Assembly (NCBI RefSeq): GCF_000612585.1
Contig: NZ_JFCA01000031.1
Coordinates: 33,182 to 97,181 of the forward strand
Length of the DNA stretch: 64,000 nucleotides
Reading direction: 5' to 3'
Source: Pseudomonas sp. CHM02
Lineage (GTDB): Bacteria > Pseudomonadota > Gammaproteobacteria > Pseudomonadales > Pseudomonadaceae
A program made the translations under genes and the position numbers. The notes under the pieces were generated by a model. The model searched no databases, had not been told where the DNA came from, and was given only the letters and a program-made list of their open reading frames with translations. Numbering within the stretch: position 1 is the first letter of the stretch; the number at the start of each line of letters is the position of its first letter. Positions 25,902-34,255 of the stretch are shown one piece after another.

Positions 25902-27404
25902 ATGCCGCAATCCCAAGCCAAGAATCTGTCCCTGATCGCCGCCATCGACCTGGGCTCCAACAGCTTTCACATGGTCGTGGCCAAGGCCCAGAACGGCGAA
26001 ATCCGCATCCTTGAGCGGCTGGGCGAAAAAGTGCAGCTGGCTGCCGGCATCGACGACGAGCGCCAGCTCAATGAAGAGTCCATGCAGCGCGGGCTCGATT
26101 GCCTCAAGCGGTTCGCCCAATTGATCAACGGCATGCCGCTGGGCGCCGTGCGCATCGTCGGCACCAACGCCCTGCGTGAAGCCCGCAACCGTGGCGAATT
26201 CATCCGCCGCGCCGAAGAGATCCTCGGGCACCCGGTAGAAGTCATCTCCGGCCGTGAAGAAGCACGTCTTATCTATCTGGGCGTGTCCCACACCTTGGCC
26301 GATACCCCCGGCAAACGCCTGGTCGCCGACATCGGCGGCGGCAGTACCGAATTCATCATTGGCCAGCGCTTCGAACCGCTGTTGCGCGAAAGCCTGCAGA
26401 TGGGCTGCGTCAGCTACACGCAACGCTATTTCAAGGATGGCAAGATCACCCCGGCGCGCTACGCCCAGGCCTATACGGCGGCGCGACTGGAGATCATGAG
26501 CATTGAGCACGCCCTGCACCGCCTGACGTGGGATGAGGCCATCGGTTCGTCCGGCACCATCCGCGCCATCGGCCTGGCCCTCAAGGCCGGCGGCCACGGT
26601 ACCGGCGAGGTCAACGCCGAAGGCCTGGCATGGCTCAAGCGCAAGCTGTTCAAGCTGGGGGACGCCGAGAAAATCGACTTCGACGGTATCAAGCCTGATC
26701 GTCGCACGATCTTCCCGGCAGGCCTGGCGATTCTCGAAGCGATCTTCGACGCCCTCGAACTGCAACGCATGGACCACTGCGACGGCGCCCTGCGCGAAGG
26801 CGTGCTCTACGACCTGCTGGGTCGTCACCACCACGAAGACGTGCGTGAGCGCACGCTCACCTCGTTGATGGAGCGTTATCACGTCGACCTGGAACAAGCC
26901 GCCCGCGTGGAGCGCAAGGCCTTGCACGCCTTCGATCAGGTGGCCGAGGACTGGGACCTGGAAGACGGCGTATGGCGCGAGCTGCTGGGCTGGGCCGCCA
27001 AGGTGCACGAAGTGGGCCTGGATATCGCCCACTACCATTACCACAAGCACGGCGCCTACCTGATCGAACACTCGGACCTGGCCGGCTTCTCCCGGGAAGA
27101 CCAGCAAATGCTCGCCCTGTTGGTGCGCGGCCATCGCCGGAACATCCCCAAGGACAAGTTCGCCGAATTCGGTGACGAAGGCATCAAGCTGATTCGCCTG
27201 TGCGTGCTGCTGCGCTTTGCGATCCTGTTCCACCACATTCGCGGCACCCAGCAAATGCCCCAGGTGACCCTGCGCGCCAACGGCGACAGCCTGGATGTGG
27301 TGTTCCCGAAAGGCTGGCTGGATGAGAACCAACTGACCCAGGCGGACTTCGCCCAGGAAGCCGAGTGGCTGACGCGGGTGGGGTTCAGCCTGAACCTGCG
27401 CTAA
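25902..27404 (+). CDS. ppx: Exopolyphosphatase
   Basis: A 500-residue Ppx/GppA-family enzyme that removes phosphate from the ends of polyphosphate. The ASKHA fold shows phosphate loop 1 IAAIDLGSNSFHMVV (residues about 12-26), the GREEARLIYLGV stretch with the catalytic glutamate, and phosphate loop 2 LVADIGGGSTEF near 145. The C-terminal HD-like region has FDQVAEDWDLEDGVWRELL and VRGHRRNIPKDKF. It faces the ppk gene, the synthesising enzyme, across a REP pair, an arrangement known in Pseudomonas. Confidence 0.97.
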   Translation: MPQSQAKNLSLIAAIDLGSNSFHMVVAKAQNGEIRILERLGEKVQLAAGIDDERQLNEESMQRGLDCLKRFAQLINGMPLGAVRIVGTNALREARNRGEFIRRAEEILGHPVEVISGREEARLIYLGVSHTLADTPGKRLVADIGGGSTEFIIGQRFEPLLRESLQMGCVSYTQRYFKDGKITPARYAQAYTAARLEIMSIEHALHRLTWDEAIGSSGTIRAIGLALKAGGHGTGEVNAEGLAWLKRKLFKLGDAEKIDFDGIKPDRRTIFPAGLAILEAIFDALELQRMDHCDGALREGVLYDLLGRHHHEDVRERTLTSLMERYHVDLEQAARVERKALHAFDQVAEDWDLEDGVWRELLGWAAKVHEVGLDIAHYHYHKHGAYLIEHSDLAGFSREDQQMLALLVRGHRRNIPKDKFAEFGDEGIKLIRLCVLLRFAILFHHIRGTQQMPQVTLRANGDSLDVVFPKGWLDENQLTQADFAQEAEWLTRVGFSLNLR

Positions 27405-27465
27405 CGCGATCTAACGAGCGGCGGGCTTGCTGTGGTGAAAGGGCTCTAATGTATGAGCAGGCTTG

Positions 27466-27604
27466 TTGTGGTGAGCGGGCTTGCCCCGCGCTGGGCTGCG
27501 AAGCGGCCCTAACGCCAAACGCCGCGTTCTGCCTGGCAGAATGCGGTCGTTTTTAGTTGGGGCGGCTGCGCCACCCAGCGCGGGGCAAGCCCGCTCACTA
27601 CACA
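27466..27604. repeat. REP pair (GTGAGC-arm type) between ppx and ppk
   Basis: TGTGGTGAGCGGGCTTGCCCCGCGCTGG on the left and CCAGCGCGGGGCAAGCCCGCTCACTACA (given in part) on the right form a large inverted pair. A partial third REP fragment, GCGGGCTTGCTGTGGTGA, lies just before it at about 27421. The centre holds a separate hairpin that looks like the ppx terminator. Confidence 0.85.
27522..27554 (+). terminator. Probable rho-independent terminator inside the REP pair
   Basis: CCGCGTTCTGCC and GGCAGAATGCGG pair to a long stem with a tiny loop, and TCGTTTTT follows. It would end the ppx transcript and lies wholly in the spacer of the REP doublet. Confidence 0.7.
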
Positions 27605-27629
27605 GGCTTGCTCACACTTTAGAACCCGC

Positions 27630-29852
27630 TTAGTTCACCGTCAGAATCGGGCTACCCAGCTTCTCCAGCAACGTCGCCTGCGCACTGCGCGGGTTCTGGT
27701 TGCCGGTCGGCGTGTTGCGCACGTAGCGGCCGTCCGACTGCAGGCTCCAGCTATGGGTGTTGTCGGTGAGGTAGCTTTCCAGCTCCTTCTTGACCCGCAT
27801 GATCAGCTTCTTGCCTTCAACCGGGAAGCACGTCTCTACGCGCTTATCGAGGTTGCGCTCCATCCAGTCGGCGCTGGAGAGGAACATCTGCTCTTCTCCA
27901 CCGTTGAGGAAGTAGAACACCCGTGTGTGCTCCAGGAAGCGGCCGATGATCGAACGCACATGAATATTGTGCGACACGCCGACAATGCCAGGGCGCAGGC
28001 AGCACATGCCGCGCACCACCAGGTCGATACGCACGCCGGACTGGCTGGCCTTGTACAACGCGCGGATGATCTTCGGATCGGTCAGCGAGTTGAACTTGGC
28101 GATGATGTGCGCCGGTTTGCCGTCCAGGGCGAACTGGGTCTCGCGGGCAATCATGTCGAGCATGCCCTTCTTGAGGGTGAACGGCGCGTGCAGCAGCTTC
28201 TTCATGCGCAAGGTCTTGCCCATGCCGATCAACTGGCTGAACAACTTGCCGACGTCTTCACACAAGGCGTCGTCGGAGGTCAGCAGGCTATAGTCGGTGT
28301 AGAGCTTGGCGTTGCCGGCGTGGTAGTTGCCGGTACCCAAGTGGGCGTAACGCACGATCTCTCCGGCTTCGCGGCGCAGGATCAGCATCATCTTGGCGTG
28401 GGTCTTGAAGCCGACCACGCCGTAGATCACCACTGCACCCGCCGCTTGCAGTCGGCTGGCCAGTTGCAGGTTGGACTCTTCGTCGAACCGCGCCCGCAAC
28501 TCGATCACCGCGGTGACTTCCTTGCCGTTGCGCGCGGCGTCGACCAGGGCATCGACGATTTCCGAGTTGGCGCCGGAACGGTACAGGGTCTGGCGTACAG
28601 CGAGTACGTGCGGGTCCTTGGCGGCCTGGCGCAGCAGGTCCACCACCGGCGTGAAGGACTCGAACGGGTGCAGCAGCAGGATGTCCTGCTTGCTCACCAC
28701 GCTGAAAATATTCTCGCTGTTCTGCAGCAGTTTCGGGATCTGCGGGGTGAACGGGGTGTATTGCAGCTCCGGGTGGCTGTCCAGGCCGGTGATGCTGAAC
28801 AGGCGCGTCAGGTTCACCGGGCCATTGACCTGATACAGCTCCGACTCGCCCAGGTTGAACTGCTTGAGCAGGTAGTCCGACAGGTGTTTGGGGCAGGTGT
28901 CGGCGACTTCCAGGCGCACGGCATCACCGTAGCGCCGCGAAAACAGCTCGCCACGCAGGGCACGGGCCAAGTCTTCGACGTCTTCGGAGTCCAGCGCCAG
29001 GTCGGCGTTACGGGTCAGGCGGAACTGATAGCAGCCTTTCACTTTCATGCCCTGGAACAGGTCATCGGCGTGTGCATGGATCATCGACGACAGGAATACA
29101 TAGTTATCGCCAGGCCCCCCCACCTCTTCCGGTACCTTGATGATCCGTGGCAACAGACGCGGCGCCGGGATGATCGCCAAGCCGGAATCGCGACCGAAGG
29201 CATCGATACCTTCCAGCTCGACGATGAAGTTGAGGCTTTTGTTCACCAGCAGCGGGAACGGGTGCGTCGGGTCGAGGCCGATCGGGGTGATAATCGGCGC
29301 GATCTCGTCGCGGAAGTAGCGGCGCACCCAAGTCTTGATCTTGGTGGTCCAGTGACGACGACGGATGAAGCGAACCTGATGTTTTTCCAGTTCCGGCAGC
29401 AGGATATCGTTGAGGATCGCGTACTGGCGGTCCACATGGCCGTGTACCAGCTCGCTGATGCGCGCCAGGGCCTGGTGCGGCTGCAGGCCATCGGCGCCGG
29501 CCTGCTCGCGGGCGAAGGTGATCTGCTTCTTGAGGCCCGCCACGCGGATTTCGAAGAACTCGTCCAGGTTGCTGGAGAAGATCAGCAGGAATTTGAGCCG
29601 CTCCAGCAGCGGATAGGACTCATCCAGCGCCTGCTCGAGCACGCGGATGTTGAATTGCAGTTGTGACAGCTCGCGATGGATGTACAGGCTGCTGTCATCC
29701 AGGTTGGTCACGGCGACCACCGGGGCCGGCACGGGCGGCTCGGCCACCACTGCCGGTGCGGCGGGCTCGTGCTCCGGCGGGGTCTCGCTGACTTGTTCAA
29801 CCACCGGGTGAGCGTCTTTTACGGCAACTTCTGTGAGTCCTTCGGTATTCAT
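27630..29852 (-). CDS. ppk: Polyphosphate kinase 1
   Basis: A 740-residue enzyme that makes polyphosphate from ATP. After an N-terminal extension of about 45 variable, proline/alanine-rich residues comes the N-terminal domain SSLYIHRELSQLQFNIRVLEQA. The active core has GFKTHAKMMLILRRE, whose histidine is the phosphorylated one, then YAHLGTGNYHAGNAKLYTDYS, and the second phospholipase D-like site VYFLNGGEEQMFLSSADWMERNL (shown in part). The start with AGGAA ahead is at 29852. hemB ends 18 bases upstream, so hemB and ppk are probably one transcript. Confidence 0.96.
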   Translation of the reverse strand: MNTEGLTEVAVKDAHPVVEQVSETPPEHEPAAPAVVAEPPVPAPVVAVTNLDDSSLYIHRELSQLQFNIRVLEQALDESYPLLERLKFLLIFSSNLDEFFEIRVAGLKKQITFAREQAGADGLQPHQALARISELVHGHVDRQYAILNDILLPELEKHQVRFIRRRHWTTKIKTWVRRYFRDEIAPIITPIGLDPTHPFPLLVNKSLNFIVELEGIDAFGRDSGLAIIPAPRLLPRIIKVPEEVGGPGDNYVFLSSMIHAHADDLFQGMKVKGCYQFRLTRNADLALDSEDVEDLARALRGELFSRRYGDAVRLEVADTCPKHLSDYLLKQFNLGESELYQVNGPVNLTRLFSITGLDSHPELQYTPFTPQIPKLLQNSENIFSVVSKQDILLLHPFESFTPVVDLLRQAAKDPHVLAVRQTLYRSGANSEIVDALVDAARNGKEVTAVIELRARFDEESNLQLASRLQAAGAVVIYGVVGFKTHAKMMLILRREAGEIVRYAHLGTGNYHAGNAKLYTDYSLLTSDDALCEDVGKLFSQLIGMGKTLRMKKLLHAPFTLKKGMLDMIARETQFALDGKPAHIIAKFNSLTDPKIIRALYKASQSGVRIDLVVRGMCCLRPGIVGVSHNIHVRSIIGRFLEHTRVFYFLNGGEEQMFLSSADWMERNLDKRVETCFPVEGKKLIMRVKKELESYLTDNTHSWSLQSDGRYVRNTPTGNQNPRSAQATLLEKLGSPILTVN

Positions 29853-29870
29853 CGAGTGTTCCTGTGAGGG

Positions 29871-30884
29871 CTATTGTTGCTCTCTAAGCAATTGGGCGGC
29901 GCGGGCGGCGAAGTAGGTCAGAATGCCATCAGCCCCGGCGCGTTTAAAGGCTGTCAGGGATTCAAGGATCACCCCTTCACTCAGCCATCCATTCTGTATT
30001 GCAGCCATGTGCATCGCGTATTCGCCGCTGACCTGATAGACAAACGTCGGCACCTTGAATTCTTCTTTGACCCGATAAAGGATGTCCAGGTAAGGCATCC
30101 CCGGCTTGACCATCACCATGTCAGCGCCTTCGGCCAGGTCGGCCGCCACTTCGTGCAGGGCTTCATGGCTGTTGGCCGGGTCCATCTGGTACGAAGCCTT
30201 GTTGGCCTTGCCCAGGTTGAGCGCCGAGCCCACCGCATCGCGGAACGGGCCGTAATAGGCGCTGGCGTACTTGGCCGAATAGGCCATGATCCGCACATTG
30301 ACGTGGCCCGCCAGCTCCAGGGCTTCGCGGATCGCCTGGATGCGGCCGTCCATCATGTCCGACGGCGCAACCACCTGGGCGCCGGCAGCGGCGTGGGAAA
30401 GGGCTTGCTTGACCAGTGCATCGACAGTGATGTCGTTTTGAACATAGCCGTCTTCGTCAAGAATGCCATCCTGCCCGTGGGTGGTGAACGGGTCCAACGC
30501 CACGTCGGTAATCACCCCAAGCTCCGGAAAACGCTCGCGCAGGGCACGGGTGGCACGCTGGGCAATTCCTCCAGGGTTCCAGGCTTCGGCAGCATCCAGG
30601 GACTTGAGTTCAGACGGCGTGACCGGGAACAGCGCCACGGCCGGAATCCCCAGTTCGACCCAAACGGCGGCTTCTTCAAGCAGCAGATCAATGGTCAAGC
30701 GCTCCACACCTGGCATCGACGTCACCGCTTCCCGGCGATTTTCTCCGTCCAGCACAAACACCGGCAGGATCAGATCGTTCGTCGTCAGCACGTTTTCACG
30801 CACCAGGCGGCGAGAAAAATCATCACGACGGTTGCGACGCAGACGGGTGGCAGGGAACAGGCGATTGGCAGGGGTAAAGCTCAC
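29871..30884 (-). CDS. hemB: Porphobilinogen synthase (delta-aminolevulinate dehydratase)
   Basis: A 337-residue enzyme that condenses two 5-aminolevulinate molecules to porphobilinogen in haem synthesis. The two Schiff-base lysines lie in AYSAKYASAYYGPFR and MVMVKPGMPYLD. The metal region reads DVALDPFTTHGQDGIL, with aspartates where zinc enzymes have cysteines; this is the magnesium-dependent form known from P. aeruginosa. The start is a GTG with AGGAG eight bases ahead. It leads into ppk. Confidence 0.97.
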   Translation of the reverse strand: MSFTPANRLFPATRLRRNRRDDFSRRLVRENVLTTNDLILPVFVLDGENRREAVTSMPGVERLTIDLLLEEAAVWVELGIPAVALFPVTPSELKSLDAAEAWNPGGIAQRATRALRERFPELGVITDVALDPFTTHGQDGILDEDGYVQNDITVDALVKQALSHAAAGAQVVAPSDMMDGRIQAIREALELAGHVNVRIMAYSAKYASAYYGPFRDAVGSALNLGKANKASYQMDPANSHEALHEVAADLAEGADMVMVKPGMPYLDILYRVKEEFKVPTFVYQVSGEYAMHMAAIQNGWLSEGVILESLTAFKRAGADGILTYFAARAAQLLREQQ

Positions 30885-31091
30885 GACAGACTCCTGAGCC
30901 CGGGTTTACGGGCGAGCGTTGCAGTTATAAGCGGCCATTATGACGAAGGTATGACAGTTGTGCTTAACGTTGCGACCTGTAGTCGCATTCGTCATTTTGG
31001 TAGGAATTGTTCACTTCGTGACACATCTCGATACTTTCATGAATCTTCGTGAAGGCGTAGGCTGCGCGTTCATTTCGCCAGCACCCAGACC

Positions 31092-31727
31092 ATGCTTCAA
31101 CAATTTCTGCATGACTTCGGCTACTTTGCCCTCTTCCTAGGCACCTTCTTCGAAGGCGAGACCATCTTGGTACTCGCAGGCTTCCTGGCGTTCCGTGGGT
31201 ACATGGATATCAACCTGGTGGTGGTGGTTGCGTTTTTCGGCAGCTACGCCGGCGATCAGCTTTGGTACTACATGGGCCGCAAACACGGCCGCAAGCTGTT
31301 GGCGCGCAAGCCACGCTGGCAGTTGATGGGCGACAAGGCCCTGGAGCATATCCGCAAGCACCCCGATATCTGGGTTCTGAGCTTCCGCTTCGTGTATGGG
31401 TTGCGCACCGTCATGCCGGTGGCGATCGGGCTTTCCGGTTACCCACCGATGCGCTACCTGATCCTCAACGGTATTGGTGCAGCGATCTGGGCCGCCGCCT
31501 TGGGCGCGGCCGCTTATCACTTCGGCGCCGTGCTGGAAGGCATGCTCGGCAGCGTCAAGAAATACGAGCTGTGGGTATTGGGTGCCTTGCTGGTACTGGG
31601 CTTCGGCCTGTGGTTGCGCCGCCGCATCAAGAATGCGCGCATCGCCCGTGAAGCCTGCGCCGAGGCCAAGGCCCGGCTTGCCGCCGCGCCTGCCCCGGTC
31701 GAAGCCCCTAAGACACCAGTCGAGTAA
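31092..31727 (+). CDS. DedA-family inner-membrane protein
   Basis: A 211-residue VTT-domain protein with four to five membrane segments. The family motifs are visible: FFEGETILVLAGFLA near residue 18, GSYAGDQLWYYMGRKHGRKLL near 50-70 and the conserved FRFVYGLRTVMPVAIGLSG near 98-116 with its functional arginines. DedA proteins act in membrane-potential maintenance and lipid carrier recycling. No strong ribosome site is seen before the ATG. The last 20 bases overlap the converging sterol desaturase-like gene. Confidence 0.92.
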   Translation: MLQQFLHDFGYFALFLGTFFEGETILVLAGFLAFRGYMDINLVVVVAFFGSYAGDQLWYYMGRKHGRKLLARKPRWQLMGDKALEHIRKHPDIWVLSFRFVYGLRTVMPVAIGLSGYPPMRYLILNGIGAAIWAAALGAAAYHFGAVLEGMLGSVKKYELWVLGALLVLGFGLWLRRRIKNARIAREACAEAKARLAAAPAPVEAPKTPVE

Positions 31728-32943
31728 CCTGGCTTCTGCAGCAGTAGAGGCCAATCACGCTGAGCAGGCTGTAGCTCAGCAGGCCCAGCCAGCCCAGGTT
31801 GCTGGCCGGCCATAGCCCGACCAACGGCGCCAGCCATACCAGCGGCACATTCAGCACCAGCCGCGAAACCTCGGCCTTCAACGCCCACGGCCGGTTTTCC
31901 AAGGCCACGCCCAGCGTAAACAGCCCCAGCGCCATCGCACTCCAACCCAGGATCAGCGCAGCCGTGGGCAACCCTTCGCCAAAATTCATCAAATAGCTGC
32001 CGAAACCGACATACGCCGCAAATTGCAGCGCGATGTAGACCTGCTGGCGCACGTCCAGCGCCACTTCGAATTTACGGAACTGGCTCAAGTCAGGTTTGGC
32101 CATCGGGTACTTGGCTTTCACGTCCGCCGGGCGCCAGCCGGTGCGCATGAACCAGATGCGCAGCTTGTCCCACCCGCTCTCGGTACGCCGCGCGTCACTC
32201 CACAACTGTGCATAGAACTGCAGGTTGGCCCACAGCGGGTTCCAACTGGCCAACGGCGTAGTCACGCCGAAAATCACCGGTTCGTTGTCGTCCTCCTCCT
32301 GGAAGGTGCCGAACAACCGGTCCCAAAGAATGAACACCCCGCCGTAGTTGCGATCCATGTAGAGAGCATTCTGTGCATGGTGGGCCCGATGATTGGACGG
32401 CGTGACGAAAAACCACTCATACCAGCCGAGCTTCGGCACGTGCCGGGTGTGCACCCAGAATTGATACAGCAAATTGAGGGACGCCACGCTGATAAACACC
32501 ACCAATGGCACGCCCAGTACGGCCAGGGGCAGGTAGAAGATCCAGCTCAGCAGGAAGCCGGTGCTGGTCTGGCGCAGGGCGGTGCTGAGGTTGTAGTCCT
32601 CGCTCTGGTGATGCACCGAGTGCGCGGCCCACAGGATATTGCGCTCGTGGCCCATGCGGTGCAGCCAGTAGTAGCAGAAGTCGTAGAACACAAACGCGAA
32701 CACCCACGTCCAGACGCTCTGCGCAGACAGTTCGATGATGGCCAGGTGTTTGAGGGCGAACGCGTAGGTCAAAAGCCCCACGCCCTTGGTCAGCAACCCC
32801 GTGGTCGTCGACAGCACACCGGTGCTGAGGCTGTTGATGGCGTCCGCCACCCGGTAGTTGCGCTCGCCGCGCCAGCGATCGGCAAGCAGCTCCACGACGA
32901 TCAAGGCGATGAAAAACGGTACCGCGTAAGGCACGAAGTCCAT
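31708..32943 (-). CDS. Fatty acid hydroxylase / sterol desaturase family membrane protein
   Basis: A 411-residue di-iron membrane enzyme. The histidine clusters are complete: HRMGHE near residue 95, HSVHHQSE near 110 and HRAHHAQN near 190, within a protein of seven or more hydrophobic segments. Family members hydroxylate or desaturate lipids. The protein is longer than the bare domain because of a C-terminal region of about 130 residues with further membrane segments. The lipid substrate is unknown and no sterol or hopanoid genes adjoin it. Confidence 0.9.
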   Translation of the reverse strand: MDFVPYAVPFFIALIVVELLADRWRGERNYRVADAINSLSTGVLSTTTGLLTKGVGLLTYAFALKHLAIIELSAQSVWTWVFAFVFYDFCYYWLHRMGHERNILWAAHSVHHQSEDYNLSTALRQTSTGFLLSWIFYLPLAVLGVPLVVFISVASLNLLYQFWVHTRHVPKLGWYEWFFVTPSNHRAHHAQNALYMDRNYGGVFILWDRLFGTFQEEDDNEPVIFGVTTPLASWNPLWANLQFYAQLWSDARRTESGWDKLRIWFMRTGWRPADVKAKYPMAKPDLSQFRKFEVALDVRQQVYIALQFAAYVGFGSYLMNFGEGLPTAALILGWSAMALGLFTLGVALENRPWALKAEVSRLVLNVPLVWLAPLVGLWPASNLGWLGLLSYSLLSVIGLYCCRSQVTRLVS

Positions 32944-33059
32944 GGTCTGGTCCGGTCTATTTTTGTTACATCAAGATTAGGTGCAGCGGCGCGAGATCCC
33001 ATTGGCAACAGATGACAAATTAGTAGACATTTAACGCCAAGAACCTAGGAGAAATGCCC

Positions 33060-33725
33060 ATGAGCAAAAAGATTGCAGTGATCCTTTCCGGCTGCGGCGT
33101 GTACGACGGCGCAGAGATCCACGAAAGCGTGATCACCTTGCTGCGCCTGGACCAGCGTGGCGCTCAGGTCCAATGTTTTGCCCCGGACATCGCGCAATTG
33201 CATGTGATCAACCACCTCACCGGCGAAGAAATGCCCGAGTCGCGCAATGTGTTGGTGGAATCGGCCCGGATCGCCCGGGGTGACGTGAAAGACATTCGCA
33301 AAGCCAACGCCGAAGACTTCGATGCGCTGATCGTGCCCGGCGGGTTTGGTGCGGCAAAAAACCTCTCGAACTTCGCCGTGGAAGGCGCCGGCTGCAGCGT
33401 CAACCCGCAGGTTCTGGAACTGGCCGAGGCCTTTGCAGAAGCGGGCAAACCCGTGGGGCTGATCTGCATATCGCCGGCCCTGGCGGCCAAGATCTACGGC
33501 CCAGGCGTGACCTGCACCATCGGCAACTGTGCCGACACCGCCGCCGCGCTGGACAAGATGGGCGCCACCCACCAGGAATGTGCGGTGGAAGACATCGTCG
33601 AAGACAAGGCACGCAAACTGGTGAGCACGCCGGCCTATATGCTCGGCAAGAACATCAGCGAGGTTGCTTCGGGGATCAACAAGCTGGTGGATCGGGTGCT
33701 GGAATTGACCCACGAGAACGACTGA
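33060..33725 (+). CDS. elbB: Glyoxalase III-like DJ-1/PfpI protein ElbB
   Basis: A 221-residue protein of the ElbB branch of the DJ-1/PfpI superfamily: KKIAVILSGCGVYDGAEIHE at the N-terminus, the DALIVPGGFGAAKNLSNFA core, and the nucleophile-elbow cysteine in GLICISPALAAK. The E. coli protein was first linked to isoprenoid synthesis and later shown to have weak glyoxalase activity. Two in-frame ATGs (ATGCCCATG) follow AGGAG; the second, at 33060, has the proper spacing of eight bases. Confidence 0.93.
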   Translation: MSKKIAVILSGCGVYDGAEIHESVITLLRLDQRGAQVQCFAPDIAQLHVINHLTGEEMPESRNVLVESARIARGDVKDIRKANAEDFDALIVPGGFGAAKNLSNFAVEGAGCSVNPQVLELAEAFAEAGKPVGLICISPALAAKIYGPGVTCTIGNCADTAAALDKMGATHQECAVEDIVEDKARKLVSTPAYMLGKNISEVASGINKLVDRVLELTHEND

Positions 33726-33754
33726 TAGCCCATTCACTGCGGCAAGTCGCCAGT

Positions 33755-33772
33755 TGTGGTGAGCGGGCTTGC
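33755..33772. repeat. Single REP arm between elbB and yaiI
   Basis: TGTGGTGAGCGGGCTTGC is one arm of the REP type seen at 3287 and 27466, without an inverted partner in this short gap. It looks like a decayed remnant. Confidence 0.55.
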
Positions 33773-33797
33773 TCAACACAACTCCCACACCACAGGC

Positions 33798-34253
33798 TCA
33801 GGCCTGGCGCATCAACCGCGTGAGGATCCGGTCCAGCGCGTTGGCAAACGCCTGCTTTTCCTTCTCGCCATGGGGCGGCGGTCCGCCGCCCATCTGGCCT
33901 TGCTCACGCAGATCGGTGAACAGGTTACGCACTGCCAGGCGCTCGCTCATGTTCGCCGGGCTGAACTCCTTTCCGCGTGGGTCGAGGGCCGTGACGCCGT
34001 TTTTCACCAAGCGGTCGGCCAGCGGAACATCGCTGCAGATCACCAACTCGCCGGGCACCGCGTGCTCCACCAGGTAGTCATCCGCGGCATCCGGCCCGCT
34101 GGGCACCACAATCAGCTTCACACAGGCAAAGCTCGGTTTGATCTGGCTCTGCCCGGCCACCAGCACTACTTCGAACTGGCGCTTGAGGGCAAACTTCACC
34201 ACCTGGTCCTTGGCTGCCCGAGGGCAGGCGTCGGCATCGATCCAGACCCGCAT
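33798..34253 (-). CDS. YaiI/YqxD family protein (UPF0178)
   Basis: A 151-residue protein of the UPF0178 family, related to PIN/NYN nucleases: MRVWIDADACPRAAKDQVVKFA at the start, then VVPSGPDAADDYLVEHAV, VICSDVPLADRL and the C-terminal QGQMGGGPPPHGEKEKQAF hallmark. Acidic residues at the N-terminus and in SDVPLAD could bind a metal. It starts two bases before the end of the upstream iron-permease gene stop region (TTGAGTATG), so it is translationally coupled to it. The role is unknown. Confidence 0.92.
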   Translation of the reverse strand: MRVWIDADACPRAAKDQVVKFALKRQFEVVLVAGQSQIKPSFACVKLIVVPSGPDAADDYLVEHAVPGELVICSDVPLADRLVKNGVTALDPRGKEFSPANMSERLAVRNLFTDLREQGQMGGGPPPHGEKEKQAFANALDRILTRLMRQA

Positions 34254-34255
34254 AC

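Noticed and set aside
27753..29666. Plus-strand frame of 637 residues opposite ppk
   Set aside because: Antisense image of ppk with no domain, caused by GC-rich third positions.
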